Positions 25,572 through 35,796 are shown, numbered from the stretch's first letter. The stretch is 64,000 nt of DNA from Splendidivirga corallicola (GCA_030442035.1 JAUJEA010000002.1:62001-126000), one strand, 5' to 3'. A program made the numbers and translations. Notes: a model not told the origin generated them from the letters alone.

Positions 25572-27302
25572 ATGGATAGCAATATCATTGAAAAAGCAAA
25601 GCAGTGGCTCAATAGCAATATTGATGAACAAGCTAAAAAAGAGATAAATCAACTACTTGAGCCCGGGAACGAAACAGCATTAACAGATGCCTTTTACAAA
25701 GATCTTGAATTTGGCACTGGTGGTTTAAGAGGGATCATGGGTATTGGATCCAATAGAATGAACCAATATACAGTTGGGAAAGCAACGCAAGGTTTGGCCA
25801 ATTATTTAATCAGAACCTATCCAAATCAGGAGATCAAAGTGGCAATTGCGCATGATAGTCGTAATAACAGCCGATTTTTTGCCGAAACCACAGCAGCTGT
25901 ATTTTCAGCCAATGGCATTCAAGTTTACTTCTTTGAAGCACTTCGGCCTACACCCGAACTCTCATTTGCCATTCGTCATTTAGGCTGCCAAAGTGGAGTA
26001 GTTCTAACTGCTTCCCATAATCCAAAAGAGTATAATGGTTATAAAGCTTATTGGAATGATGGGGCACAGCTAACACCTCCCCATGATAAGAATGTAATAG
26101 ATGAAGTTAACGCTATTCAAAGCATTGATGATGTAAATTTTGCTAAGGATGAAGGTAAAATTCAGATCATAGGAAAAGACATAGATGAATTGTATCTGGA
26201 TGCTATCCAGAGGCTCTCGCTGTCTCCGGATGCAATCAATAATCAAAGCGATCTAAAGATCATTTTCTCGCCAATTCATGGTACGGGAGTAACACTTGTT
26301 CCTGCTATTCTGGAAAGACTTGGTTTTAAACAGGTATATGTGGTGGAAGAGCAGTCGGAACCAAATGGTGATTTTCCTACCGTTGTTTATCCGAATCCTG
26401 AAGAAACAGAGGCCATGAATATTGCCTTGAAGAAAGCAAAAGAATCGGATGCCGATTTGGTCATGGCTACCGACCCTGATGCTGACCGGGTTGGAATCGG
26501 TGTAAAAAATAACCATGGTGAATTCCAATTACTTAACGGAAATCAGACCGGAGCCCTGTTGATCTATTATCTGCTAAAAAAATGGAAGGAAAACCAAAAA
26601 CTGACCGGTCAACAATATATCGTAAAAACCATTGTGACTTCTGATCTCATCCATGAAATTGCCAAAAGTTATGGTGTAAATTCTTATGACACACTTACTG
26701 GTTTTAAATATATTGCTGCGTTGATCAAGGAGTTGGAAGGAAAGCAAGAATTCATTGGAGGTGGAGAAGAAAGTTATGGTTATATGATCAGTGACTTTGT
26801 AAGGGATAAGGATGCCGTTGCATCTTGTGCCATGATCGCTGAAATGACAGCTTATGCCAAAGATCAGGGAAAGAGTATTTTCGATATGCTGATCGACATG
26901 TATCTGGAATTCGGCATTTATCAGGAAAAGCTTATTTCCATCACTAAAAAAGGTAAAAGTGGTTCTGAGGAAATCCAAAAAATGATGCACGATCTGAGGA
27001 ATAATCCACCTAAGACGATCAATGGTTCAGAACTTATTAAAACCATTGATTATAAAACAAGCATAGAAAAGGATCTAATCAGCGGACAGGAAAAAAGTGT
27101 TGATTTCCCCAGTTCAAATGTACTTCAATTTTTCACGGAAGATGGCTGTAAAATTTCCGCCAGGCCTTCCGGAACCGAGCCAAAAATCAAATTTTACTTC
27201 AGTGTAAATAGCAAGCTCAATAATAAAAATGATTTTGACACAGCGTTCGATCAATTAAATGATAAAATTGATGGGATCATTAAGGATCTAAATCTTAATT
27301 AA
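25572..27302 (+). CDS. Phosphoglucomutase/phosphomannomutase family enzyme
   Basis: 576 residues, the length of the PGM2-like bacterial phospho-sugar mutases. Active-site serine loop TASHNPKEYNGYK, metal-binding loop ATDPDADRVG, sugar loop IGGGEESYGYM, and phosphate-binding loop ARPSGTEPKIKFYF. It isomerises hexose 1- and 6-phosphates, or pentose phosphates in some relatives, feeding nucleotide-sugar synthesis; this would suit the nearby glycosyltransferase operon. Followed by a strong terminator at 27391-27443. Confidence 0.95.
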   Translation: MDSNIIEKAKQWLNSNIDEQAKKEINQLLEPGNETALTDAFYKDLEFGTGGLRGIMGIGSNRMNQYTVGKATQGLANYLIRTYPNQEIKVAIAHDSRNNSRFFAETTAAVFSANGIQVYFFEALRPTPELSFAIRHLGCQSGVVLTASHNPKEYNGYKAYWNDGAQLTPPHDKNVIDEVNAIQSIDDVNFAKDEGKIQIIGKDIDELYLDAIQRLSLSPDAINNQSDLKIIFSPIHGTGVTLVPAILERLGFKQVYVVEEQSEPNGDFPTVVYPNPEETEAMNIALKKAKESDADLVMATDPDADRVGIGVKNNHGEFQLLNGNQTGALLIYYLLKKWKENQKLTGQQYIVKTIVTSDLIHEIAKSYGVNSYDTLTGFKYIAALIKELEGKQEFIGGGEESYGYMISDFVRDKDAVASCAMIAEMTAYAKDQGKSIFDMLIDMYLEFGIYQEKLISITKKGKSGSEEIQKMMHDLRNNPPKTINGSELIKTIDYKTSIEKDLISGQEKSVDFPSSNVLQFFTEDGCKISARPSGTEPKIKFYFSVNSKLNNKNDFDTAFDQLNDKIDGIIKDLNLN

Positions 27303-27390
27303 AATTTCAATTTGATGCAGCTAAAAGGGCGATTTGTCACTTCAAATTGACGTGTCGCTGACTTAATATTAGTCCTAAATTTTTGAATTT

Positions 27391-27443
27391 GGATCTTGAA
27401 ATACTTAATCTTGAGATAAGTATTTCAAGATCCACTTTTTTTT
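27391..27443 (+). terminator. Strong intrinsic terminator of the phosphohexomutase gene
   Basis: Perfect 17-bp inverted repeat (27391-27407 with 27417-27433), 9-nt loop, then AC and eight T. It ends 19 bp before the DinB start codon. Confidence 0.92.
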
Positions 27444-27461
27444 AAAAACCCTATATCCAAT

Positions 27462-27905
27462 ATGATTACTAAAACACTAAGTGCCTTATATGATCGCGAG
27501 TTGGACAAACTCAAAATGGAAATCGAAAGCTATAAAAATGAGCCTGATCTTTGGATAATTGATAAAGACATAAAAAACTCCGGAGGTAATCTATGTCTGC
27601 ATATCTGCGGGAATCTCCAGCATTTCTTTGGAGCCATATTAGGCAATACGGGTTATGTTCGTCGCAGGGATGATGAATTTAATTTGAAAAATGTGCCCAG
27701 AACAGAATTACTATCACAGATAGCAGTTGCCAAGGAGGTAGTAGCAAATACATTGGAAAAACTCTCACAAGAGGACCTTGAAAAAGAATTTGCTGTGCAA
27801 ATCTTTGACAAACCTGTAAATACGGAATATTTTATCATACATTTGTTGTCGCATCTTAGCTGGCATCTGGGGCATATTAATTATCATAGAAGGCTATTAA
27901 CATAG
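27462..27905 (+). CDS. DinB/DUF1572-family protein
   Basis: 147 residues, four-helix bundle of the DinB/YfiT type. Potential metal-binding histidines are in HICGNLQHF (residue 50 region) and in LLSHLSWHLGHINYHRR at the C-terminus. DinB-like proteins include thiol-dependent S-transferases such as bacillithiol transferases, but the substrate of this branch is not known. The stop is separated from the next gene's GTG by one base. Confidence 0.9.
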   Translation: MITKTLSALYDRELDKLKMEIESYKNEPDLWIIDKDIKNSGGNLCLHICGNLQHFFGAILGNTGYVRRRDDEFNLKNVPRTELLSQIAVAKEVVANTLEKLSQEDLEKEFAVQIFDKPVNTEYFIIHLLSHLSWHLGHINYHRRLLT

Positions 27906-27906
27906 T

Positions 27907-28401
27907 GTGAAATTTTATTTAAAAATAGCAATCTTCACAGGCATCGTTCTTATCATGCTAGGGACGCTGAATACTTATGGAAAGGACAAAAACCCAGCCA
28001 ATGGTTTTTATTTAATCGATGACTCCGAAACAAAAGTTTTATGTGCTTTTGAGTTAAAACTGAATAACAGAGAGGTTTTTTATTGTTTACCCCCCAAACC
28101 GCTTATAGCAGAAAGCGAATTTTCCTCTATCACTAACATTCACTACGACAATCAGAAGGATCTCTATTTGTTAATGATTAAGCTTACCCCTTTAGGAACT
28201 GAAGTATTGAAAAAAACCATTGCAGCCCTGGAGGGGCGCTCTATTGGTTTAGTGGTTAAAAGAAAACTGGTTACGATTATAAGGATTAGACCTGTACGGC
28301 ACACTGACGTCGTGATGATAGGGGAAGGGCTCACCAAAAGACAACTTCAATGGATAAGAGCGGAAATTACCAGAAACATCAAATTGGCTAAGAAGGAATA
28401 G
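27907..28401 (+). CDS. Exported protein with SecD/F P1-head-like domain
   Basis: 164 residues with a GTG start one base after the DinB stop. Signal peptide at 1-27 (IAIFTGIVLIMLGTLNTYG). Residues about 90-160 read as a stand-alone SecDF P1 head subdomain: LMIKLTPLGTEVLKK, LEGRSIGLVVKRKLVTII and MIGEGLTKRQLQWIRAEI parallel the FTPEGA / GRRLAIVLDG / ISGGFTEEEA order of SecD. It lacks all SecD TM helices. Function unknown; assignment is by motif order only. Tight spacing indicates coupling with DinB. Confidence 0.7.
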   Translation: MKFYLKIAIFTGIVLIMLGTLNTYGKDKNPANGFYLIDDSETKVLCAFELKLNNREVFYCLPPKPLIAESEFSSITNIHYDNQKDLYLLMIKLTPLGTEVLKKTIAALEGRSIGLVVKRKLVTIIRIRPVRHTDVVMIGEGLTKRQLQWIRAEITRNIKLAKKE

Positions 28402-28403
28402 AA

Positions 28404-28438
28404 TTAGTAATTAATAATGAGTAATGAAGAATAACAAA
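28404..28438. repeat. Degenerate 7-bp tandem repeat
   Basis: Five heptamers of the type TTAGTAA / TTAATAA / TGAGTAA directly after the SecD-head gene. It is roughly inverted with respect to 28495-28529, with 56 bp between. Confidence 0.6.
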
Positions 28439-28494
28439 AGACAACTATCCAGCGAGCCAGCTTCATATTAGTACAAAGAATCTTTTTGTCACCT

Positions 28495-28529
28495 ATTACT
28501 AATTATTCATTAATCATTGATAATTCTAC
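28495..28529. repeat. Degenerate 7-bp tandem repeat, opposite orientation
   Basis: Five heptamers each starting ATT (ATTACTA, ATTATTC, ATTAATC, ATTGATA, ATTCTAC). Together with 28404-28438 it could form a long imperfect hairpin in the 211-bp gap between convergent genes. Confidence 0.6.
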
Positions 28530-28612
28530 TCTGTTTGAGGAAATAATTTCCGTCCGCTCATAACTTTCCATCAATAGTTATTGAATACAATGAAAGTAAA
28601 CAATTAGGGAAG

Positions 28613-29848
28613 TTATTTTCCACTAATGAACAACCTCCAGTAAAACAAAGGATCGCCTAGCTTTTTCTTAAGGTTTAAGTCATCAAACATGCCTGTTAGA
28701 ACTTCCTGAAGGGCTACATTTTTTTTAGCTTTTTTGGCAATAAAATTTAGCAGACGAGGATGTTTGAATAGTTTTTTCATTTTACTGCTTAACTGCAATT
28801 CGGCTCCTAGTTTCTCGTAGATCAATTCATCATATCTGAGGTTAAAGACTGAAGAAAAATTTCTTTCTTTAAAACCATTCATGATATGCTCTGCAGCCAG
28901 TCTGCCGCTAATCATGGCATTCCCAATACCTTCCCCCGTTAGCGGATCTATCAGGGAAGCTGCATCCCCGACCAGTAAAAACCTGTCTCCTGATAAGCTT
29001 CTTTTTTTTGAACCTAAAGGCAATCCAAATCCCTTAACCGTCTCAAGAGCTTTGGCATTTTTAAAGCGTGGAGCCACATTAGGGTGATTTCGGATGATTT
29101 CATCAAGTTTACTCTTCAAATTGAATTGACGCTGACCACCTTGATCTGATGACACCGCAAGACCCACATTAGCCATGTTATCAGTTAAAGGAAATATCCA
29201 GAAATATCCCGGAGCCAGATCGGCTTGAAAATGTAGTTCCACCGCTCCCTGGTGATGGAATCCATCCACATTTTCATAGTATACCCGGATTCCTGCCGCA
29301 TAATGTTTCTTATCTACTTCAAACCGGTCCAAAGCCTTAGCCACAAAAGAATGTGCGCCATCAGCTCCAACAATAAACTGAGCCTTCAATGAATGTTGCC
29401 CGTTAGTAATTTGGACTTCATCATCAGTCACTTGGAGGTTCTCCGGTTTAAATCCCTCCCAAATTTTTACATTAGGATGTTTTTTTAATTCTTCCAACAG
29501 GAAATTATCAAAATCATACCTCCTAACTACATAACCTGGCAACTCGGTATATTTCTTATGATTGGGAAAAGGGACATCGATGTATTGGTTATTAGGCGCA
29601 AAAAAGCGAATACCCTGAACACCTTTTTTGGGTTTGAAAGAATTGAATTGTTTGAGTGTGGTGGTTGGTAACTTATTGAGTTCGAAAGTAACATTCCCGC
29701 TGAGGGCATCACCACATATTTTGTCTCTGGGAAATTTAGCCTTGTCCAATAAGGCAATCTTTAAACCCGTTGGAGCCAGATTGAGTGCACATGTGGTACC
29801 GGCAGGACCGGCACCAACGATGATCACATCAAAATTCGTCTCCATCAT
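28613..29848 (-). CDS. Geranylgeranyl-reductase-family FAD oxidoreductase
   Basis: 411 residues. Rossmann motif VIIVGAGPAGTTCALNLA, the PRDKICGDALSG motif of the geranylgeranyl/digeranylgeranyl reductase family, the second FAD motif FIVGADGAHSFVAKAL, and GDAASLIDPLTGEGIGNAMISGRLAA. The family hydrogenates isoprenoid chains, or acts on other hydrophobic substrates; in Bacteroidota the substrate is unproven. The ATG shares one base with the metG stop (TAATG), so translation is coupled. The MM start leaves a one-codon ambiguity. Confidence 0.92.
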   Translation of the reverse strand: MMETNFDVIIVGAGPAGTTCALNLAPTGLKIALLDKAKFPRDKICGDALSGNVTFELNKLPTTTLKQFNSFKPKKGVQGIRFFAPNNQYIDVPFPNHKKYTELPGYVVRRYDFDNFLLEELKKHPNVKIWEGFKPENLQVTDDEVQITNGQHSLKAQFIVGADGAHSFVAKALDRFEVDKKHYAAGIRVYYENVDGFHHQGAVELHFQADLAPGYFWIFPLTDNMANVGLAVSSDQGGQRQFNLKSKLDEIIRNHPNVAPRFKNAKALETVKGFGLPLGSKKRSLSGDRFLLVGDAASLIDPLTGEGIGNAMISGRLAAEHIMNGFKERNFSSVFNLRYDELIYEKLGAELQLSSKMKKLFKHPRLLNFIAKKAKKNVALQEVLTGMFDDLNLKKKLGDPLFYWRLFISGK

Positions 29849-31896
29849 TAATTGATCATACCACCGTTATCAATTACTTTTTCAGGTTTTATAAAGGATA
29901 AAGAACCATCTATATTCTCAGCCATTAATATCATTCCCTGTGATTCAATGCCCATTATTTTTCTTGGGGCCAGGTTTACCAGAACACAAACCTGCTTTCC
30001 TAAGATAGCGTCAGGATCATAATGCTCCGCAATGCCACTGACCACGGTCCTTTCATCAATACCGGTATCAAGTCTTAGCTTGAGAAGTTTCTTCGATTTC
30101 TCAACTTTTTCAGCAGCCTTGATGGTGGCAGTTCTGATATCCATCTTGACAAAATCATCAAATACTATTTCGTCTTTTTGCGGAGTTACTTCCAAGGCGG
30201 CCAATTCATTTTGCTTTTTAGTGTTTTCCAATTTACCGATTTGCCCGGTAACCAGGCTGTCCTCAATTTTCTCAAAGAGCAATGAGGCTTTTTGTATTCT
30301 ATGTCCAACGGGCAGCAGGTCTATACTTCCGGCATCATCCCACAAATACTTTGCTACCGCTAACATTTCCCTCAAGCGAACAGCACTAAATGGTAAAAAT
30401 GGCTCGGAGACAATTGACAGATTTGCTGCTATCTGCAAGCTTATGTTCAGAATGGTCCCAACACGTTCCTTGTCCTCTTTGATCAGTTTCCAGGGCTCTG
30501 TATCTGCCAGGTATTTATTTCCAAGGCGAGCGAGATCAATCATGGAAGAAAGGGCATCCCGGAATTTGTAATTTTCTATTGAACTCCCTATCTGGGCCGG
30601 GAAGTTTTTCAACTTATCAATCACTTCCTGATCAATACCTGTCAAATCACCACGTTCAGGAAGCTTACCTTCAAAATATTTATGGGTCAGAACAATGGCC
30701 CGGTTTACAAAATTCCCAAAGATAGCCACCAGTTCATTATTGTTTCTTGCCTGGAAATCCTTCCAGGTAAAATCGTTATCCTTGGTTTCCGGTGCATTTG
30801 CACAAAGAACATAACGAAGTACATCTTCTTTGCCAGGTAACTCTTCTAAAAACTCATGTAACCAAACCGCCCAATTTTTTGATGTAGAGATCTTGTTACC
30901 TTCCAGGTTCAAAAACTCGTTGGCAGGCACATTATCCGGTAAAGTATACGCTCCTAGTGCTTTAAGAATCGATGGGAATATAATGCAATGAAAAACAATA
31001 TTATCTTTTCCAATAAAATGAATCAGTTTGGTATCATTCCCTTTCCAATATGGCTCCCAATCAAAACCTTCCTCAGCTGCCAGATCTTTGGTAGCGGATA
31101 TATAACCTATGGGTGCATCAAACCAAACATATAAGACTTTGCCTTCGGAATTCTCCAATGGGACCTTAACCCCCCAATCCAGGTCTCTTGTCATGGCCCG
31201 AGGTTGAAGACCTTGATCGATCCAGGATTTACACTGTCCATATACATTGGATTTCCACTCCTTATGCCCTTCAATAATCCATTCCTTCAACCAATCTTCA
31301 TATTGATCCAAAGGGAAATACCAATGTTTGGTTTCTTTTAAAACAGGTTTCGATCCGCTCAGGGTTGATCTAGGGTTAATAAGTTCCGAAGGACTAAGTG
31401 ATGATCCACAAGATTCACATTGATCACCGTAGGCCTCTTCGTAACCACATCTTGGGCAAGTACCGATGATATAACGATCGGCAAGAAATTGCTGCGCTTC
31501 CTCATCAAAGTATTGTTCGGTAGATCGCTCTACAAATTTATCATGCTCATATAATTGTTTGAACAAATCAGCAGCTGTTTCATGATGCGTATCAGAACTG
31601 GTACGTGAATATATATCGAAAGTGATACCAAATCGCTCAAATGAGTTCTTGATCATTTCATGGTATTTATCCACGACTTGCTGTGGCGTAACTCCTTCTT
31701 TCTTAGCCCTGATAGTGATCGGAACACCATGTTCATCACTCCCACAAACGAATTTTATATCCCTTCTCTTGGCCCTCATGTATCGCACAAAAATATCAGC
31801 AGGCACATACACACCTGCCAGATGACCAATATGGACGGGACCGTTCGCATATGGTAATGCTGCTGTAACTGTATATCTCTTTATATGATCAGACAT
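29848..31896 (-). CDS. metG: Methionyl-tRNA synthetase
   Basis: 682 residues, the full-length form. HIGH-type signature [12 protein letters not shown] at about residue 20, zinc knuckle [18 protein letters not shown] at about 145-165, KMSKS-type loop as [10 protein letters not shown], and a C-terminal OB-fold tRNA-binding domain (about 575-682; [34 protein letters not shown]). Charges tRNA-Met with methionine in the cytoplasm. First gene of a two-gene transcript with the FAD oxidoreductase; a -7 box lies just upstream. Confidence 0.98.
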   Translation of the reverse strand: MSDHIKRYTVTAALPYANGPVHIGHLAGVYVPADIFVRYMRAKRRDIKFVCGSDEHGVPITIRAKKEGVTPQQVVDKYHEMIKNSFERFGITFDIYSRTSSDTHHETAADLFKQLYEHDKFVERSTEQYFDEEAQQFLADRYIIGTCPRCGYEEAYGDQCESCGSSLSPSELINPRSTLSGSKPVLKETKHWYFPLDQYEDWLKEWIIEGHKEWKSNVYGQCKSWIDQGLQPRAMTRDLDWGVKVPLENSEGKVLYVWFDAPIGYISATKDLAAEEGFDWEPYWKGNDTKLIHFIGKDNIVFHCIIFPSILKALGAYTLPDNVPANEFLNLEGNKISTSKNWAVWLHEFLEELPGKEDVLRYVLCANAPETKDNDFTWKDFQARNNNELVAIFGNFVNRAIVLTHKYFEGKLPERGDLTGIDQEVIDKLKNFPAQIGSSIENYKFRDALSSMIDLARLGNKYLADTEPWKLIKEDKERVGTILNISLQIAANLSIVSEPFLPFSAVRLREMLAVAKYLWDDAGSIDLLPVGHRIQKASLLFEKIEDSLVTGQIGKLENTKKQNELAALEVTPQKDEIVFDDFVKMDIRTATIKAAEKVEKSKKLLKLRLDTGIDERTVVSGIAEHYDPDAILGKQVCVLVNLAPRKIMGIESQGMILMAENIDGSLSFIKPEKVIDNGGMIN

Positions 31897-31913
31897 GCTA
31901 AAATAAATTTTGG

Positions 31914-31921
31914 CAAAGATA
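31914..31921 (-). promoter_or_regulatory. -7 box of metG
   Basis: TATCTTTG on the minus strand, a full match to the Bacteroidota TAnnTTTG element, 17 bp before the metG ATG. Confidence 0.6.
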
Positions 31922-32066
31922 AGAAAGATTTAAACGATTGAATGATGATACATCTCAGTATATAGACCGAAAACTGAAAATTTGAAATAGAATATTTTTC
32001 ATAATTGTCATAACCAAACGAAATTTACGTTGTCAATGAAAACTAATGGACTGATCTATTTGTCTG

Positions 32067-33056
32067 ATGAAGAAAATCTTAGGTAGGATTTCTTTAACAC
32101 TTCTTATCATCTTCACCATCTTTTTGATTTATCAAAGGGATCATTTTGCCTTTGGCACTTTATTATCTTTTTTGAGATGGCCATTATTCGTTTTGTTTGG
32201 AACACTACTCATTATCAATTTAAGACAAGGTCAACCTTTCAAACTGACTTTATTTATGCTCGGCTTACTGTCTGTGATTGGAGAATGGTACTGGATCAAG
32301 CTTAACAATCGCTCTTTACAGGCTCATGATTCCAAATTGCAGGGGAAGGATTTATCAATCTTAAGCTATAATCTATACTTCAGAAACCAGCATCCTGAAT
32401 CGATTATTATGGAAATCCAGGAAGCGGATCCCGATGTGATCGTTGTGCAAGAACTCACAACACATTGGGATAGTTTGTTAAGAACCAGGCTAAAAAAATA
32501 TCCTTACTATGATACAAAGCCGCTGAGAAATACCTATGGTCTGGGAACATATTCGAAGTTTCCCTTGACCAAAACTGAATTTTTAGCCAAACAACCTAAT
32601 AAACCTTATGCTCAATTTGTGGAAATCGATTTTGGTGATAAAAACATCTTATTGTGCAACGTGCATCTCGCATCCCCTGCATGGGCTGTAGAAAATCCTA
32701 ACAATTTCTTTACGATCTACGAAAAGATCAATGAGCAAAGAAAAAATCAGTTAATTGAAATAGAGCAATATTTTAATCAGGAAAATTATCAGCAATCCAT
32801 CCAAATATTGGCCGGTGACCTGAATGTTTTTAAGCTTGAACCGATCTACAGGGATTTATTGAAGAACTGGCTTAATCTATACAATGAAAAGGGTTCAGGA
32901 CTGGGTACTACCTTTCCAAATGCACACAATTTCCCAAATACGTTCATTACCCTGGACTATATTCTGTTCAGAGGTGAGACCGTACCACTCAATTTCAGCG
33001 TATTGGATCAGGGAAGTTCGGATCACTTTGGTATTATGGGGAAATTAGGATTATGA
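32067..33056 (+). CDS. Membrane-anchored endonuclease/exonuclease/phosphatase (EEP) family protein
   Basis: 329 residues. Three hydrophobic helices in the first 80 residues (ISLTLLIIFTIFLIY, WPLFVLFGTLLIINL, LFMLGLLSVIGEWYW) precede an EEP (DNase I-like) domain: LSILSYNLYFRN with the metal-binding Asn, DPDVIVVQELTTHWD with the catalytic Glu, CNVHLASPA, LAGDLNVFK and the terminal SDHFGIMGKL. Hydrolyses phosphodiesters or phosphomonoesters; substrate unknown. Ends 4 bp from the convergent kinase gene. Confidence 0.92.
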   Translation: MKKILGRISLTLLIIFTIFLIYQRDHFAFGTLLSFLRWPLFVLFGTLLIINLRQGQPFKLTLFMLGLLSVIGEWYWIKLNNRSLQAHDSKLQGKDLSILSYNLYFRNQHPESIIMEIQEADPDVIVVQELTTHWDSLLRTRLKKYPYYDTKPLRNTYGLGTYSKFPLTKTEFLAKQPNKPYAQFVEIDFGDKNILLCNVHLASPAWAVENPNNFFTIYEKINEQRKNQLIEIEQYFNQENYQQSIQILAGDLNVFKLEPIYRDLLKNWLNLYNEKGSGLGTTFPNAHNFPNTFITLDYILFRGETVPLNFSVLDQGSSDHFGIMGKLGL

Positions 33057-33060
33057 CCGT

Positions 33061-35652
33061 TTATTTTTCGATCCAGTATTTCTCCTGGATCAATTCAATT
33101 GTTTCATTTTTATCAATGTTTGGCAAGACTATTTCAAAAATAGTATCATCTACAGGTCTGACCAGTTTAATGTTACCTTGCAACCTCTCAACACATTTCT
33201 TAACCATATGGAGTCCGAGCCCAGCAGCTACATTTGAATTTTCCGACACAGGAAAGAACAAATCAAATATTCTATCGGTAATCTCTTCCGGGAAACCCAA
33301 TCCGTTATCCGTAAAAACCAATTTCAAATTTCTCTTCTCCAGTATGTCAGCCTGTATATTAACATAACCCTCTTTCGCCATACCATTTACAAATGCATTT
33401 TCAATCAAATTTTGAACAATGAGTTTCAAAAGCCTAAAATCGGTTTTCCAGTGGATATTTTCCTGAACGAGGTTATTCACATTGATATCAAATGCATAAT
33501 TTTTATCCTTAAACTCTTTAATGACCAGATCAACCGTTTTCTTCACGTTAACCTTGGTAAGCTTAAATTGATGTTGGTAAACTTCGTGTATAGCCAGAAG
33601 CCTAAGTAATATGGCATTCATTTCAAAAGTAATTTTACCAAGCAGGTCAAAATACTTTTGTGAAAGGTCATCCTTGGCTTCTACCAGACCTAAGTTAATA
33701 ACTCCCTGTAATCTTGCAATCGGTCCTCTCAGATCATGGGACGCCCGATAGATGAAATTATCCAATTCCTTATTTGACACGCGCAAATCGAAAAGTGCCT
33801 TTTCCCTGAGCGTAACATCATTGGCAATGGTCAGAATCGACTGCAGCTCGCCATTTTCATCGTACAGTATGGAATTACTCCATTCGATATCCAATAAATC
33901 GCCTTTTTTATTTTGACTCTTTCTCTGGAAAAAATTCCTGGGCTTTTCACCTTTGAAAAGTCCTTTGAAAAAATCATCGATAAAGCTCTCCCCTTCTCCT
34001 TTCATTAAAGGAAGTTCTTTGATGGATTTACCCAATACCTCTTCAGATGCCCATCCAAAGATCATTTCCGCCTGACTTGACCATCTTATCAATCTGAGTT
34101 TATTATCCCACTCCATTACTGCAAGTGGTGTATTGTCAACATGGAAAGAAAGTTTGTTAAAGGTGCGTTTCAGTTCATTGGTTCGCTCTGCCACAAGTTC
34201 TTCCAAATGCTCATTGGCATCTCTGAATTTCTTGTTTTGGCTGGCAATAATCTTGTGTGCCTTTTCCAGCTGTGCATTCTTGTCATTGATGATCTCACTT
34301 TTGGCCTCTATCTCAGCTTTTTGAAGACTGATCTCGGTAAATTGTTTTTCCAGGATCTTGTTGGCCATTTGTTTTGCCCTGTAACGGTTAAAAAGAAGTG
34401 AGGCTATGAAAAATATCAAAGCAGTTGTAACGGTTAACGCAACTAATAAATTCCCTCTTAAACCATCAATTTGTTCCGTATAGCGAGCTTTCTCATCCAT
34501 TCGCTCTTTTATCGCCTTCAGCTTTTCTATTTCCTGACTTTTCTGATCAAGCTCAAAATTGGCACTGAGTTCTGCAATGCGATTGGCATTTTCCCGGCTA
34601 AATATGGTATCTCTTAAAGCGGTGTAATCCTTATAATATTTCAGTGCAATATCATGTTGACCATATTCTTCATGGACCTCTGACAGTAATTGAAGTGAAC
34701 TGGCCATGTAACTATTACCATTTATATACCTGGCGATTTTCAGTCCTTCATTAACATTTTCAATAGATTTTTTAAAATCTCCAATAAGCCTATAGGCACG
34801 TCCAATATTCAAATGAGCTTCTATTAACGCGGGTTTATCGTTCAACACCTCATAAAGCGCAATAGCTTCCTCAAAATAACTGAGAGACCAATTACCCATC
34901 TCTTTTATAAGATAGATCTCCCCAATACTTTCCAATGTATTGGCCAGTTCTCGTTTATTTCCCTTTTCTCTCAAAAACTCCAGTGTTTTCTCGAAATATT
35001 CAAGCGCTGCCTCAAAATCATTTACTTTAAGAAAGTTGGAAGCGATCTTATTGGAAACATTTACATTGTCCTTGTTCTCTTCAAAGATTTGCAGGACCTT
35101 CTGCTGAAATTGCGCTACCGTATCGGTATTACCTCTTGACCAATAGAGTTTCCATAATCCTGTATAAACAGCTGCATGAAGTTCAGGGTCTTCTTCAATA
35201 GATGGAGATTTTAATGCTGTCGAGAAAGTAAGTTCTGCTCCCTTTAGATCGTTCAACTCCAAATAAATGTATCCGGCTTTGACTTGGCCAAGCATGGCTC
35301 TGGAAGTGTTTCCAAGCTCATTAGCTAACTTGATACCCTGACTGTAATGCAATAAGGATCGCTCGTAATCTCCTTGAATTTCTTTTATTTCTCCTTTGAT
35401 AAAGAGAGACTCTAATAATCCCTCTTGATAGTTCATTTGTATAGCTTTCCTTGAAGCACTGTCTGCATAGCTAAAAGCCAGATTAGGTTCATGAGAAAGA
35501 AAATGTCTGGCGATTCTATTATTAACATCTATATTTTTTTGCAATAAAGAATCTCCGTCCAGGGATTCGGTAGGCACCAAGTAAGCCCTGCAGTTTCCGT
35601 CTATGGAAACCAATACAAATAAGGAAAGTACAAAAACCAACTTCATCTTCAT
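33061..35652 (-). CDS. TPR-PAS hybrid-type sensor histidine kinase
   Basis: 863 residues from the ATG at 35650-35652 (two TTG codons upstream ignored). Signal peptide (1-22), periplasmic TPR array to about 345 (repeated ALEYFEKTLEFLRE / SLSYFEEAIALYE units), coiled coil, TM helix near 400 (LVALTVTTALIFFIASLLF), a second coiled coil, PAS/PAC at about 500-615 (NTPLAVMEWDNKLRLIRWSS), dimerisation with H-box SHDLRGPIARLQG (His near 630), and HATPase with N-box IVQNLIENAFVNG and G-boxes DNGLGFPEEI and AAGLGLHMVKKC. No receiver domain and no adjacent regulator. Signal unknown; TPR sensors often bind peptides. Confidence 0.94.
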   Translation of the reverse strand: MKMKLVFVLSLFVLVSIDGNCRAYLVPTESLDGDSLLQKNIDVNNRIARHFLSHEPNLAFSYADSASRKAIQMNYQEGLLESLFIKGEIKEIQGDYERSLLHYSQGIKLANELGNTSRAMLGQVKAGYIYLELNDLKGAELTFSTALKSPSIEEDPELHAAVYTGLWKLYWSRGNTDTVAQFQQKVLQIFEENKDNVNVSNKIASNFLKVNDFEAALEYFEKTLEFLREKGNKRELANTLESIGEIYLIKEMGNWSLSYFEEAIALYEVLNDKPALIEAHLNIGRAYRLIGDFKKSIENVNEGLKIARYINGNSYMASSLQLLSEVHEEYGQHDIALKYYKDYTALRDTIFSRENANRIAELSANFELDQKSQEIEKLKAIKERMDEKARYTEQIDGLRGNLLVALTVTTALIFFIASLLFNRYRAKQMANKILEKQFTEISLQKAEIEAKSEIINDKNAQLEKAHKIIASQNKKFRDANEHLEELVAERTNELKRTFNKLSFHVDNTPLAVMEWDNKLRLIRWSSQAEMIFGWASEEVLGKSIKELPLMKGEGESFIDDFFKGLFKGEKPRNFFQRKSQNKKGDLLDIEWSNSILYDENGELQSILTIANDVTLREKALFDLRVSNKELDNFIYRASHDLRGPIARLQGVINLGLVEAKDDLSQKYFDLLGKITFEMNAILLRLLAIHEVYQHQFKLTKVNVKKTVDLVIKEFKDKNYAFDINVNNLVQENIHWKTDFRLLKLIVQNLIENAFVNGMAKEGYVNIQADILEKRNLKLVFTDNGLGFPEEITDRIFDLFFPVSENSNVAAGLGLHMVKKCVERLQGNIKLVRPVDDTIFEIVLPNIDKNETIELIQEKYWIEK

Positions 35653-35777
35653 CAACAAGCCATTTTACACTATTAAAATTAGACAAAAAATTAACTAAAT
35701 AATGCAAAATTGAATTTAAAATAGCAAAATCATCATGCTTACAGCCCGAGCCATTAGAAAAGTATGTCTCAACATTA

Positions 35778-35796
35778 GTTTAAGACAGTCTTAAAC
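35778..35796. promoter_or_regulatory. Perfect dyad GTTTAAGAC-A-GTCTTAAAC, candidate operator
   Basis: A 9-bp inverted repeat with a single central base, in the divergent promoter region, 126 bp upstream of the kinase ATG and 266 bp upstream of typA. It is flanked by TATGT on the left and ACATA on the right, so the symmetry is partly extended. No T-run follows, which argues against a terminator. Confidence 0.45.
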
